From positions 496,001 to 560,000 of the forward strand of contig CBDAPE010000018.1 in assembly GCA_965198325.1 (NCBI GenBank): a DNA stretch of 64,000 nucleotides. Direction: 5' to 3'. How positions within the stretch are numbered: the stretch's first letter is position 1; each line of letters starts with the position of its first letter. A program made the translations under genes and the position numbers. Positions 8,785-17,642 of the stretch are shown one piece after another. Source of the stretch: CBDAPE01 sp965198325 (GTDB taxonomy: Bacteria; Pseudomonadota; Alphaproteobacteria; UBA828; JAPUJA01). The notes under the pieces were generated by a model. The model had not been told where the DNA came from, did not search any database, and saw nothing but the letters and a program-made list of their open reading frames with translations.

Positions 8785-9056
8785 TTTCCCTCAAGCGCCT
8801 CTTTCAAGATCAGCTTATCCAACGTCAGATCCGAGATCGCCTTGCGGAGACGGCCATTCTCCTTCTCCAGGTCCTTCAGACGCTTGGCCTGGTCAGTACG
8901 AAGGCCGCCATATTCCTTGCGCCAGCGATAGTAACTCTGCTCCGATACGCCGAGCGTGCGACAAGCTTGACCAACCGACTGGCCCTGCGCCAAAGCCACC
9001 TCGGCTTCGCGCAACATGCTGATAATCCGTTCTGAGGTGTAGCGTTTACGGCTCAT
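8778..9056 (-). CDS. IS3 orfA, helix-turn-helix protein
   Basis: This 92-residue protein starts at an ATG preceded by AAGGAGG. It carries the OrfA helix-turn-helix (RTLGVSEQSYYRWRKEYGG) followed by a leucine-zipper-like region (RLKDLEKENGRLRKAISDL). It overlaps orfB by 7 bases, the usual setting for programmed frameshifting that yields the OrfAB transposase in IS3 elements. It is identical in layout to the copy at 44515-44793. Confidence 0.9.
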   Translation of the reverse strand: MSRKRYTSERIISMLREAEVALAQGQSVGQACRTLGVSEQSYYRWRKEYGGLRTDQAKRLKDLEKENGRLRKAISDLTLDKLILKEALEGNC

Positions 9057-9825
9057 TTCGTCCTCCTTTCGAGGGGGCAAAATGCGCCAAACTCTTCAAT
9101 AAATCTGGACCACTTTTAGGGGGTCACTCCAGCGGCGATCCCTGGTTTGAGCATGGCGGCCATCACCTGCGCCGTTGTCCCGGCTGCGGCCTGGTATTTC
9201 TCGATCCCATGCCCGACGCGGCCACCCTCGACATGATTTATAATGGCGTCTATGGCGGCAAGACCGAAGGCTATTTCGGCAAAGTCGACTCGAAGATGCG
9301 TCGCTGCCGGAGGCGGGCGGGGTGGCTCACGGCCCGGAGCCCGCGCGGACGTTTTCTCGATATTGGCTGCAACGGCGGCTTCATGACCGAGGCCATGTGC
9401 GAGCGGGGATACGAGACCGTCGGGCTCGACCCCGACCCGGTCTCCATCGCCTACGCCCGCGAGCATTATCCGAAGAACGCGTTCGTCATAGCCACCGCGG
9501 AGAGCTTCGAGCCGGACGGCGCGCCGTTCGACGTGGCCTACTGCTCCGAGGTCATCGAGCATTCACCCGACGTAAACCGGTTCGTCTCGTCCATCGCGAC
9601 CCTGATGGCGCCGGGCGGAACGCTCTTTCTCACGACACCCGATATCAGCCACTGGAACCGGCCACGAGACCTCACGAAATGGGACGGCTTCGATCCGCCG
9701 GCCCACTGCATCTATTTCAACCCGGCAAACCTGACGCGCCTGCTCGCCCGGCATGATCTCCGGGTCATCCGCCGCCGGCCGGCCATTAAACCGGGAATCA
9801 AGCTACTCGCCCGGAAAGCCGGGCC

Positions 9826-11082
9826 ATGACGGTCGTTTGCCGTTGGCTCGGAACCGGCGCCGCGCTCTTCGCGGGCGCCGGCCTTCCCCTGTTGGCCTCC
9901 GGGCGCGTCGCCACAGCGATCGCCGTTGCCCTCGCGGTCATTCTGGTGCTCCTCCACCCTGACCGGGCCGCAGTGATCTGCCGTCTCTGGCGCGCCACCC
10001 GATCGCCGCTTGGGCTTTCGCTGGGACTTTTGTTCGCCCTCTGGCTGGCAAGTTCTCTGTTCTCACCCGAGATCGGACGATCCCTGGGTGTCTGGGGGCG
10101 CATGATCGGCTTTATCGTGGGCGCCGGCCTGATCGGTGGCTTTCTGACCGGCAACGAAGATGCGTGCCGGGTCGCATTTAAATGCCTGATTGCCACGGGA
10201 CTATTTTTCCTCGCTGTCGCTCTCGCCGGGATCTATGTTCATTCGCCGGTCTATGGGCTGTTTCGCGGCCAGGGTTGGGCGGAGGTCCCGTCTGCGCGGC
10301 TGCTCAAGAGCTATGGCTCGGCAGTCGCGTGCCTGTTGCCCGTCTGGCTCTGGGCGGGATGGCGGCTCGGTGGCACTTGGCGCTGGGTCGGGCTTGCCTG
10401 CCTGCCGTTGGGTGTCCTGCTGGTCTTTGCAGTTGATAGTCGTGCAGGCCTCGTGGGTCTCGCCGCCGCCCTTGTAGTGGGGGCCGGCGTAATCGGCCTG
10501 GGTCGGTTCCGCGCTGCCTTCGTCTCTTTGATTGCCGCGCTGGTTCTGGCGGCGACCTGCCTGGCCCTGGCGCAACTTCCGATCATGCCGTCACCCGCGA
10601 CGATGGATGAGGCGCCAGTCATCGAGCGTTTTGCCGATGCACCGCCGGCCAGTCTCCTCGATCCCCATCGCCAGGCAATATGGGGTTTCGCCCGGGACCG
10701 CTCGATGGAATCGCCCTGGCTGGGCCATGGCGTTCATATTGCAAGTCGCCTGCCCGGTGCCGGTACTGTGATTCCCCAATTCAATCAGGAATTCATTCCG
10801 AGCCATCCGCATAACTGGCTGCTCGAGGTCTTTCTCGAGACCGGCGCATTGGGGACCGTCGCGTTGCTTGTTGCCCTCGTCCTTCTGATGGCCCGGATTC
10901 TGGCGATCTCGCCTCACGATCGGGGCGCAGGCGCTGCCGGGGCCGCGCTTTTCGCTGCGTTCTGGTGTTCGTCCTTTTTCAATTTTTCGATCTGGTCGTC
11001 ATGGTGGCAAGTCACGTTCCTTCTGCTCCTGGCCTTTCTCCTTGCCGGCCCGGCGCGCCGGTCCACGACATCCGAGGGATGA
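9826..11082 (+). CDS. O-antigen ligase/polymerase-like membrane protein (Wzy/WaaL family)
   Basis: A 418-residue protein with about ten to twelve hydrophobic segments. The WaaL/Wzy signature region is seen as VDSRAGLVGLAAAL in the middle and, after a large polar loop, HPHNWLLEVFLETGALGTV near residue 330, where the conserved His and Glu-rich stretch lies. Members join O-antigen to lipid A core or polymerise repeat units on the periplasmic side; sequence alone does not separate the two. The ATG overlaps the end of the methyltransferase as ATGA, and the FkbM gene starts four bases after its stop, so the three form one transcription unit. Confidence 0.85.
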   Translation: MTVVCRWLGTGAALFAGAGLPLLASGRVATAIAVALAVILVLLHPDRAAVICRLWRATRSPLGLSLGLLFALWLASSLFSPEIGRSLGVWGRMIGFIVGAGLIGGFLTGNEDACRVAFKCLIATGLFFLAVALAGIYVHSPVYGLFRGQGWAEVPSARLLKSYGSAVACLLPVWLWAGWRLGGTWRWVGLACLPLGVLLVFAVDSRAGLVGLAAALVVGAGVIGLGRFRAAFVSLIAALVLAATCLALAQLPIMPSPATMDEAPVIERFADAPPASLLDPHRQAIWGFARDRSMESPWLGHGVHIASRLPGAGTVIPQFNQEFIPSHPHNWLLEVFLETGALGTVALLVALVLLMARILAISPHDRGAGAAGAALFAAFWCSSFFNFSIWSSWWQVTFLLLLAFLLAGPARRSTTSEG

Positions 11083-11086
11083 AAGG

Positions 11087-11896
11087 ATGATGGCTATTTC
11101 CGGCTGGCAGCCGCCATCGACCTTCGAGGAAAGGTTGAAGAACATCCTCGTACCGCCCCGGCTCTATGCCATCATTCGCGGTTACCGGGAGCGCCGTGGG
11201 GGCGAACGTGAAATCCGGCTTCTGCCCTTTCTGGTCGACCCTGCACGCAATGCGGTCGACGCGGGCGCCAACAAGGGGGTCTACAGCTATTGGATGGCCC
11301 GCTACGCCCGGCATGTATTCGCCTACGAACCCAACCCGAAGCTGTTCCGTCTCCTGGTTCGCGGAATGGGACGCAACGTTACCGTTTCCCCGGTCGCGTT
11401 GTCGGATCGCAACGGACAGGCCGAACTTCGCGTGCCCCGTACGAGCAAGGGTTATTCCAACCAGCGGGCAAGCTTGAGCGCGGAGGCCGTGGGTCCGGAC
11501 TACGGCGCGCTCACCGTCGACGCTCGCCGGCTCGACGACGAGGGGCTGGCCGATGTCGGCTTCATTAAAGTCGACGTCGAGGGATACGAGTTCCAGATGC
11601 TCCAGGGTGTGACGGAAACGATTGCCCGTGACCGGCCGATCCTGCTCGCCGAAATCGAAGAGCATCACACCAAGATGCTCCTCGCCGATGCGGTGGGACG
11701 CATCGAATCGTCATTTGCCTACCGGGCCTATTTCTATCTTCGCGGCCGCCTTGCACCGTTCGCCGAGATCGACCCCATTGCCAACCACGGCACGCCTGCG
11801 AGCCGGGCGGACTACGTCTACAACTTCCTGTTCTTTCCCGAAGAATTACAGGAGAGCGAATTCCACCCGGAGCTTCGGAGGCTGCTGAGCGCCTAG
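11087..11896 (+). CDS. FkbM-family methyltransferase
   Basis: A 269-residue SAM-dependent methyltransferase of the FkbM family, which O-methylates sugars or other small substrates. The SAM site is seen as VDAGANKGVYSYWMARYA around residue 65, FAYEPNPKLFRLL follows, and FIKVDVEGYEFQMLQGV is the characteristic FkbM motif. Two adjacent ATG codons occur at 11087 and 11090; the upstream TTG at 11042 lies inside the ligase gene and is unlikely. Its place at the end of the glycan operon suggests methylation of the O-antigen, possibly as a chain cap; this is inference. Confidence 0.88.
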   Translation: MMAISGWQPPSTFEERLKNILVPPRLYAIIRGYRERRGGEREIRLLPFLVDPARNAVDAGANKGVYSYWMARYARHVFAYEPNPKLFRLLVRGMGRNVTVSPVALSDRNGQAELRVPRTSKGYSNQRASLSAEAVGPDYGALTVDARRLDDEGLADVGFIKVDVEGYEFQMLQGVTETIARDRPILLAEIEEHHTKMLLADAVGRIESSFAYRAYFYLRGRLAPFAEIDPIANHGTPASRADYVYNFLFFPEELQESEFHPELRRLLSA

Positions 11897-11927
11897 CAAA
11901 TCAGACGTCGGGTCGAGCGAAACGCCG

Positions 11928-11993
11928 TTACCGTCCGCGCCAACGCTCGAAAAGGCGCGTAATTCCGTACGCGAAGAAGACCGCCATCGCGGT
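11928..11993 (-). pseudogene. C-terminal remnant of an unidentified protein
   Basis: On the minus strand, directly against the IS6 end, a frame reads MAVFFAYGITRLFERWRGR and stops with TAA. It looks like the hydrophobic-then-basic tail of a membrane protein whose 5' part was removed when the IS6 elements arrived. The family is not recognisable from so short a piece. Confidence 0.4.
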
Positions 11994-12057
11994 GGCATTG
12001 TCAGACTAACTGGATGGGACCAGTGGAACCAACGATCGAGGGCTCTCAGGCTGCAAG

Positions 12058-14661
12058 TTAGCGCCACTCGGCCAAGGCGGCCGAGCGATTGAGTTTGAAT
12101 CTCCCACGGTTGTAAAGATGACGGTCCTGGTTGAAATGATTGTGGATCGAGGCGTGGGCGGCGGCGAATTGCTGCAGGGTCTTGATGTCTCTGAACCTGG
12201 ATCGCGGTAGGGAAGCGGGTTGCCCCGCTCCCCCCGCACAGTTCCGTGCGAGCGCGTTTAACGCACACGGCTCCTCCCTTGGGTCGAGTTGACGGCCAGT
12301 CGTCGGCTCGGCCACGGGTGCCGGGTTTCCAGCTTGGGCCAGTATTTTGCTGTAACTCGCTCCATTCTAAGCCCGGCTGTAGCGGTCCTTCTGTGATCTG
12401 CGGCGTAGTCTCTTGAGCCACAGTCTTGTCAGTCGGTGTGCGAAGCGTCTCAGGGATCGGTGGCTGGTCGGGACGGCAAAGTAGTTCAGCCATCGGTTGA
12501 GAACTTGTCCCAGCCATTTTCCGGTTTCTTCAACGCCGTGGTGCATCCGCCTGCGAAGCTCCTCCTTGATTCGCTTCAGGGTGCGTGTCATCCGCTTCGC
12601 GACCGGTTTGCGCCCCAGTTGGAACCGCCCTTTCCTGTCCTTCTCGCAGTAGTGCGTGAAACCCAGAAAGTCGAACGTCTCCGGTTTTCCCAACCCTCGG
12701 TGCTGACGGTTCTTACGTGCGAACCGCCCGAACTCGATAAGCCGGGTCTTGTCGGGGTGCAAGTCCAGTTCGAAGCATCCGAGCCGCTCCTTCAGGTGTT
12801 TCAGGAACCGCTCCGCGTCCTGCTTGTGCTGAAAACCCACCACGATGTCATCGGCGTACCGCACGATAACTGTGTCGCCTTTGGCCTCGTGGGTGCGCCA
12901 CTTCTTCCGGAACCAGAGATCGAGAACGTAATGCAGGTAGACGTTCGCCAGAATCGGTGAAACGACCGAGCCTTGGGGCGTCCCCCGCATGTTGTCCCGC
13001 CACTCTCCATCTTCCATGACGCCAGCGTTCAACCACTTGGTGATCAGCCTGATGACCCGCTTGTCTCCGATCCGATGCTCAAGAAACCGGACCAGCCGGT
13101 CCCGCGAGATGTTATCGAAGAAGCCCCGGATATCCGCGGCAACTATCCAATTGATCTTGCGCTGTTCGATCCCGACCGCGAGCGCGTCAAGCGCATCGTG
13201 CGCCCCCCGCCCGGGCCGGAACCCGTAGCTGAACCCTAGAAACTCCGCCTCATAGATCGGCGTCAGGATCATCTCCGTCACAGCCTTCTGGACGATCTTG
13301 TCCTCTATGGCCGCAACGCCGAGCGGTCGTGTGCCGCCATCTGGCTTGGCTATGTTCACCCGCCGCGATGGCATCGCCCGGTACGCTCCCGAGTGCACGC
13401 GGTCATGCAGGTCAGCCAACCGGCCTTCCAGCCCATCCTCGTACACCCACCACGTCATGCCATCCGCACCGGCTGCCGCGTTCTTCTTGAGTGCGAAGAA
13501 CGCCCAGCGCAGCGCATCGACCGTAACATGGTGGAGAAGCGTCGTAAGACGCTCCCGGGGTTCCCGTTTTACAAATTGCCGTATCCGGTCAGTCGCCTGT
13601 GACACGCTTTCCCAGTCCTGCGTCTGGCGCATGCTTTGACCTTCCGGATTCCCCTCGGGCCCGGTCCTTCGCTCCATCGGCTCCGCCAGAACAAATGCCC
13701 CTTTGTTCGCCGGCTTCACAGCTACTATGACCGAGTCTGACTTCTGCATGCCGTTCATCATCGGTTACGGAATCCTCCTTTCCTTTGCGGCCCCACTACG
13801 ACTGTGGGACGGCGTGCAGATCTCCCAGGTCCCGATGGAAAGCGTACCTACGTGCGTGTGGGTTCTCCGACTCCGCGGGGCCCTCTCCCCCCTCACCATG
13901 GCGGTGGGAGCGGTGTTGCCTTCGATACGATGGAAATCCTCGGCACCCCGAATCACAGATATTTTCGAAGCTCAATAGCCCTCGCCCATATGCACCCCTG
14001 TCAACGCTTAACCTCCATCCTCGCGAATGACGGCCCATGACTCGGGGCGGAAGTGGCTGGTTACACCTTCCTTCCCGCCGGACTCGCACCGGCTACTTTC
14101 CGCCAGTTAGCCTGGCGCTCCCATCGCTCCCTCTCGTCGGCGGAACGGTTGGTGTGAGTTTTCGGCTCGATTGTTGAGCCACCGACCGCAACGCTGACGA
14201 TCCTCGACCCCAATCTCTTTCATCGCGGCACCGTACGAACGGAGCCGGTCCGTCACGATGACTTCCGGCCGGCCGTAGCGCTTCATGGCACGCTTCAGGA
14301 ACTTCAGAGCAGCCCTGCGATCCCGGCGCTTTGTGGCGAAGACTTCGAGCACCTCGCCTTCGTGATCCACGGCGCGCCACAGATAGTGCATCTCTCCGTT
14401 GATCCGCACGAATACCTCGTCCAGGTGCCAGCGCCATTGCGAAAACAACCGATGATTAACCCGCCGCTTCCTGATCTCTGCCGCGAACATCGGACCGAAC
14501 CGGTTCCACCAGAAACCCACCGTCTCGTGGCAGATGTCGATGCCACGCTCGAACAGGAGATCCTCGACTTGCCGTAGCGACAGCGGATACCGGATGTACA
14601 ACATCACCGCGAAGCGAATGACCTCGGGAGAACTATTGAAATAACGGAAGGAATTTCGCAT
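12058..14661 (-). CDS. IS6 transposase in two exons (14121-14661 and 12058-12200)
   Basis: Exon 1 (from the ATG at 14661) encodes FRYFNSSPEVIRLAVMLYIR, RGIDICHETVGFWWNRFG, HLDEVFVRINGEMHYLWRAV with the first catalytic Asp, VIVTDRLRSYGAAMKEIG with the second, and NRAENSHQPFRRREGAM with the Glu. Exon 2 gives ARFRDIKTLQ-type sequence to the end. Joining the exons exactly at the intron ends restores one frame of 227 residues; a CAA to TAA change removes only the last four residues relative to the intact copy at 46828. The protein can therefore be made only if the intron splices. Confidence 0.8.
12201..14120 (-). mobile_element. group II intron (copy a, 1920 bp)
   Basis: The boundaries are set by comparison with the uninterrupted IS6 copies: the 5' end is GAGCGCCAGGC and the 3' end is CCCTACCGCGAT. 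Near the 3' end GAGCCGTGTGCGTT and CGCACGGAACT can pair as domain V with the AGC triad, and GGGGGAGCGGG/CCCGCTTCCC forms a domain VI-like stem with an unpaired A in CTACC. It lies in sense with the host gene and encodes the reverse transcriptase at 12367-13761. The first five bases GAGCG differ from the GUGYG consensus. Confidence 0.88.
12367..13761 (-). CDS. ltrA: group II intron reverse transcriptase/maturase
   Basis: A 464-residue intron-encoded protein. Reverse transcriptase blocks are clear: KPDGGTRPLGVAAIEDKIVQ, FSYGFRPGRGAHDAL, AADIRGFFDNISRDRLV, GTPQGSVVSPILANVYL, and the catalytic VRYADDIVVGF. The C-terminal maturase domain follows (DFLGFTHYCEKDRKGRF, then LNRWLNYFAVPTSHRSLRRF). No HNH endonuclease domain is visible, so this is an endonuclease-less intron protein. 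It promotes splicing and reverse-splicing mobility of its host intron. Confidence 0.93.
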   Translation of the reverse strand: MMNGMQKSDSVIVAVKPANKGAFVLAEPMERRTGPEGNPEGQSMRQTQDWESVSQATDRIRQFVKREPRERLTTLLHHVTVDALRWAFFALKKNAAAGADGMTWWVYEDGLEGRLADLHDRVHSGAYRAMPSRRVNIAKPDGGTRPLGVAAIEDKIVQKAVTEMILTPIYEAEFLGFSYGFRPGRGAHDALDALAVGIEQRKINWIVAADIRGFFDNISRDRLVRFLEHRIGDKRVIRLITKWLNAGVMEDGEWRDNMRGTPQGSVVSPILANVYLHYVLDLWFRKKWRTHEAKGDTVIVRYADDIVVGFQHKQDAERFLKHLKERLGCFELDLHPDKTRLIEFGRFARKNRQHRGLGKPETFDFLGFTHYCEKDRKGRFQLGRKPVAKRMTRTLKRIKEELRRRMHHGVEETGKWLGQVLNRWLNYFAVPTSHRSLRRFAHRLTRLWLKRLRRRSQKDRYSRA

Positions 14662-15011
14662 CGCTTGAGGCTATTGAACTCCCCTTACAGGCTCAAGCAC
14701 ATTTACTCTGACAAAGTCATTCGTGCGGATCAACGGAGAGATGCACTATCTGTGGCGCGCCGTGGATCACGAAGGCGAGGTGCTCGAAGTCTTCGCCACA
14801 AAGCGCCGGGATCGCAGGGCTGCTCTGAAGTTCCTGAAGCGTGCCATGAAGCGCTACGGCCGGCCGGAAGTCATCGTGACGGACCGGCTCCGTTCGTACG
14901 GTGCCGCGATGAAAGAGATTGGGGTCGAGGATCGTCAGCGTTGCGGTCGGTGGCTCAACAATCGAGCCGAAAACTCACACCAACCGTTCCGCCGACGAGA
15001 GGGAGCGATGG

Positions 15012-16931
15012 GAGCGCCAGGCTAACTGGCGGAAAGTAGCCGGTGCGAGTCCGGCGGGAAGGAAGGTGTAACCAGCCACTTCCGCCCCGAGTCATGGGCC
15101 GTCATTCGCGAGGATGGAGGTTAAGCGTTGACAGGGGTGCATATGGGCGAGGGCTATTGAGCTTCGAAAATATCTGTGATTCGGGGTGCCGAGGATTTCC
15201 ATCGTGTCGAAGGCAACACCGCTCCCACCGCCATGGTGAGGGGGGAGAGGGCCCCGCGGAGTCGGAGAACCCACACGCACGTAGGTACGCTTTCCACCGG
15301 GACCTGGGAGATCTGCACGCCGTCCCACAGTCGTAGTGGGGCCGCAAAGGAAAGGAGGATTCCGTAACCGATGATGAACGGCATGCAGAAGTCAGACTCG
15401 GTCATAGTAGCTGTGAAGCCGGCGAACAAAGGGGCATTTGTTCTGGCGGAGCCGATGGAGCGAAGGACCGGGCCCGAGGGGAATCCGGAAGGTCAAAGCA
15501 TGCGCCAGACGCAGGACTGGGAAAGCGTGTCACAGGCGACTGACCGGATACGGCAATTTGTAAAACGGGAACCCCGGGAGCGTCTTACGACGCTTCTCCA
15601 CCATGTTACGGTCGATGCGCTGCGCTGGGCGTTCTTCGCACTCAAGAAGAACGCGGCAGCCGGTGCGGATGGCATGACGTGGTGGGTGTACGAGGATGGG
15701 CTGGAAGGCCGGTTGGCTGACCTGCATGACCGCGTGCACTCGGGAGCGTACCGGGCGATGCCATCGCGGCGGGTGAACATAGCCAAGCCAGATGGCGGCA
15801 CACGACCGCTCGGCGTTGCGGCCATAGAGGACAAGATCGTCCAGAAGGCTGTGACGGAGATGATCCTGACGCCGATCTATGAGGCGGAGTTTCTAGGGTT
15901 CAGCTACGGGTTCCGGCCCGGGCGGGGGGCGCACGATGCGCTTGACGCGCTCGCGGTCGGGATCGAACAGCGCAAGATCAATTGGATAGTTGCCGCGGAT
16001 ATCCGGGGCTTCTTCGATAACATCTCGCGGGACCGGCTGGTCCGGTTTCTTGAGCATCGGATCGGAGACAAGCGGGTCATCAGGCTGATCACCAAGTGGT
16101 TGAACGCTGGCGTCATGGAAGATGGAGAGTGGCGGGACAACATGCGGGGGACGCCCCAAGGCTCGGTCGTTTCACCGATTCTGGCGAACGTCTACCTGCA
16201 TTACGTTCTCGATCTCTGGTTCCGGAAGAAGTGGCGCACCCACGAGGCCAAAGGCGACACAGTTATCGTGCGGTACGCCGATGACATCGTGGTGGGTTTT
16301 CAGCACAAGCAGGACGCGGAGCGGTTCCTGAAACACCTGAAGGAGCGGCTCGGATGCTTCGAACTGGACTTGCACCCCGACAAGACCCGGCTTATCGAGT
16401 TCGGGCGGTTCGCACGTAAGAACCGTCAGCACCGAGGGTTGGGAAAACCGGAGACGTTCGACTTTCTGGGTTTCACGCACTACTGCGAGAAGGACAGGAA
16501 AGGGCGGTTCCAACTGGGGCGCAAACCGGTCGCGAAGCGGATGACACGCACCCTGAAGCGAATCAAGGAGGAGCTTCGCAGGCGGATGCACCACGGCGTT
16601 GAAGAAACCGGAAAATGGCTGGGACAAGTTCTCAACCGATGGCTGAACTACTTTGCCGTCCCGACCAGCCACCGATCCCTGAGACGCTTCGCACACCGAC
16701 TGACAAGACTGTGGCTCAAGAGACTACGCCGCAGATCACAGAAGGACCGCTACAGCCGGGCTTAGAATGGAGCGAGTTACAGCAAAATACTGGCCCAAGC
16801 TGGAAACCCGGCACCCGTGGCCGAGCCGACGACTGGCCGTCAACTCGACCCAAGGGAGGAGCCGTGTGCGTTAAACGCGCTCGCACGGAACTGTGCGGGG
16901 GGAGCGGGGCAACCCGCTTCCCTACCGCGAT
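15012..16931 (+). mobile_element. group II intron (copy b, 1920 bp)
   Basis: Same length and ends as the intron at 12201-14120, inserted at the same transposase codon. Only scattered base differences are seen, for example CACCGGGACC here against CATCGGGACC in copy a before the protein gene. The identical insertion point in three IS6 copies means the intron was carried along by IS6 copying rather than inserted three times. Confidence 0.9.
15371..16765 (+). CDS. ltrA: group II intron reverse transcriptase/maturase (copy b)
   Basis: This 464-residue protein appears identical over its length to the product of 12367-13761, including the YADD active site and the maturase domain. The start ATGATGAACGGC follows AAAGGAGGATT, a strong ribosome site. 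Its host IS6 copy is truncated, but the intron and its protein look complete. Confidence 0.93.
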   Translation: MMNGMQKSDSVIVAVKPANKGAFVLAEPMERRTGPEGNPEGQSMRQTQDWESVSQATDRIRQFVKREPRERLTTLLHHVTVDALRWAFFALKKNAAAGADGMTWWVYEDGLEGRLADLHDRVHSGAYRAMPSRRVNIAKPDGGTRPLGVAAIEDKIVQKAVTEMILTPIYEAEFLGFSYGFRPGRGAHDALDALAVGIEQRKINWIVAADIRGFFDNISRDRLVRFLEHRIGDKRVIRLITKWLNAGVMEDGEWRDNMRGTPQGSVVSPILANVYLHYVLDLWFRKKWRTHEAKGDTVIVRYADDIVVGFQHKQDAERFLKHLKERLGCFELDLHPDKTRLIEFGRFARKNRQHRGLGKPETFDFLGFTHYCEKDRKGRFQLGRKPVAKRMTRTLKRIKEELRRRMHHGVEETGKWLGQVLNRWLNYFAVPTSHRSLRRFAHRLTRLWLKRLRRRSQKDRYSRA

Positions 16932-17137
16932 CCAGGTTCAGAGACATCAAGACCCTGCAGAAATTCGCCGCCGCCCACGCCTCGATCCACAATCATTTCA
17001 ACCAGGACCGTCATCTTTACAACCGCGGGAGATTCAAACTCAATCGCTCGGCCGCCTTGGCCGAGTGGCGCAACTTGCAGCCTGAGAGCCCTCGATCGTT
17101 GGTTCCACTGGTCCCATCCAGTTAGTCTGACAATGCC

Positions 17138-17454
17138 ATCCAGCTTGTGGGTCACCGGCGGACGCGGTGCATACCCTCTTGCACCGGCCGACGGATCCCG
17201 GTCCAGTTGCCCCGTCCTGAGCCAATAGTGGATCGTCCCACGACTTACTCCGAACCGCCTCGACAGCTCCGCCTTCGAGACGCCCTGATCCAAGTAGTGT
17301 TTCAACAACATCCTGGTCTCCCATCCATGCATCCGCGCACCGTTCCCGCTCTGTTGACCAAGCCGACAGAGCGGACCGGCGCGCCGTCATCGACAAGCCA
17401 AAACTGTGCGATTTTGGATTGCCAAGAATGTGAGATTTACGGTTGCCGCCAACA
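17138..17454 (-). mobile_element. left end and istA N-terminal fragment of a second IS21-type element
   Basis: From 17332 downward a minus-strand frame reads MLLKHYLDQGVSKAELSRRF and then RGTIHYWLRTGQLDRDPSAG, the helix-turn-helix start of IS21 IstA. It is nearly the same as the protein start at 61728 and unlike the IS21 at 22333. Its terminal TGTTGGCGGC is at 17454. The element is cut off at 17138 by the right end of IS6 copy b, so about 1.2 kb of istA and all of istB are gone. Confidence 0.8.
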
Positions 17455-17642
17455 GAGCCTGCATGCGCCTGTGTGCAGCTTCGATGTCGCGGGGCTACAC
17501 ACCCTGGAGCGCTCCACTCTGCGCCGCTTGATGTAATGGCTGTCATGCAGTTATTATATCTTGTGCGGATTGCTTGAGAGCGGAGCACATGTGCGCCGTC
17601 GTCGACTTGAATATATAAGCTTCCTTAAATAGGTCCGAGAAC

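Larger units (their letters stand above)
7842..9131 (-). mobile_element. IS3-family element, copy 1 (1290 bp)
   Basis: Both ends are visible: TGGCCTGCCCCC at the left and the reverse complement of TGGAGTGACCCCC at the right, each followed by the shared AGTGGTCCAG. A 4-bp target duplication GCGG flanks the element. It carries orfA and orfB on the minus strand. It is 8 bp longer than the second copy at 43587-44868 because of a tandem duplication inside orfB. It interrupts a methyltransferase gene. Confidence 0.93.
7801..9829 (+). pseudogene. SAM-dependent methyltransferase with N-terminal Cys motifs, split by IS3
   Basis: The 5' part (7801-7841) starts at TTG after AAGGGA and reads SDGSICQVCGGSG; the 3' part resumes after the IS3 element at 9132 and ends at 9829. 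Removing the element and one copy of the GCGG target duplication restores a single frame in which CQVCG is followed by RRCPGCGLVFLDPMPD, a paired-Cys zinc-ribbon-like start, and then FLDIGCNGGFMTEAM (SAM site), VGLDPDPVSI, YCSEVIEHSPD and GGTLFLTTPD. This is a class I methyltransferase of the type found in glycan clusters. The 3' end overlaps the next gene as ATGA. The intact gene would encode about 240 residues; the present copy cannot make the full protein. Confidence 0.85.
11994..14716 (-). mobile_element. IS6-family element carrying a group II intron (copy a)
   Basis: The right end GGCATTGTCAGACTAAC lies at 11994 and the left end with TTTGTCAGAGTAAAT at about 14716, on the minus strand. 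The transposase gene is interrupted by a 1920-bp group II intron at 12201-14120. The left end abuts an internal position of a second, oppositely oriented copy, so no target duplication is found. Flanks on the two outer sides of the palindrome are unrelated, which fits adjacent deletion or inversion during replicative transposition, the usual mode of IS6/IS26 elements. Confidence 0.85.
14717..17137 (+). mobile_element. IS6-family element with group II intron, 5'-truncated (copy b)
   Basis: This plus-strand copy starts abruptly inside the transposase gene (at VRINGEMHYLWRAVDHEGEV) and ends with the normal right terminus at 17137. The exon 1 fragment is 14717-15011, followed by the intron 15012-16931 and exon 2. 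In exon 2 the sequence after LAEWR has lost one base relative to intact copies, so the tail is frameshifted. With copy a it forms an inverted repeat more than 2.3 kb per arm. Confidence 0.88.
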
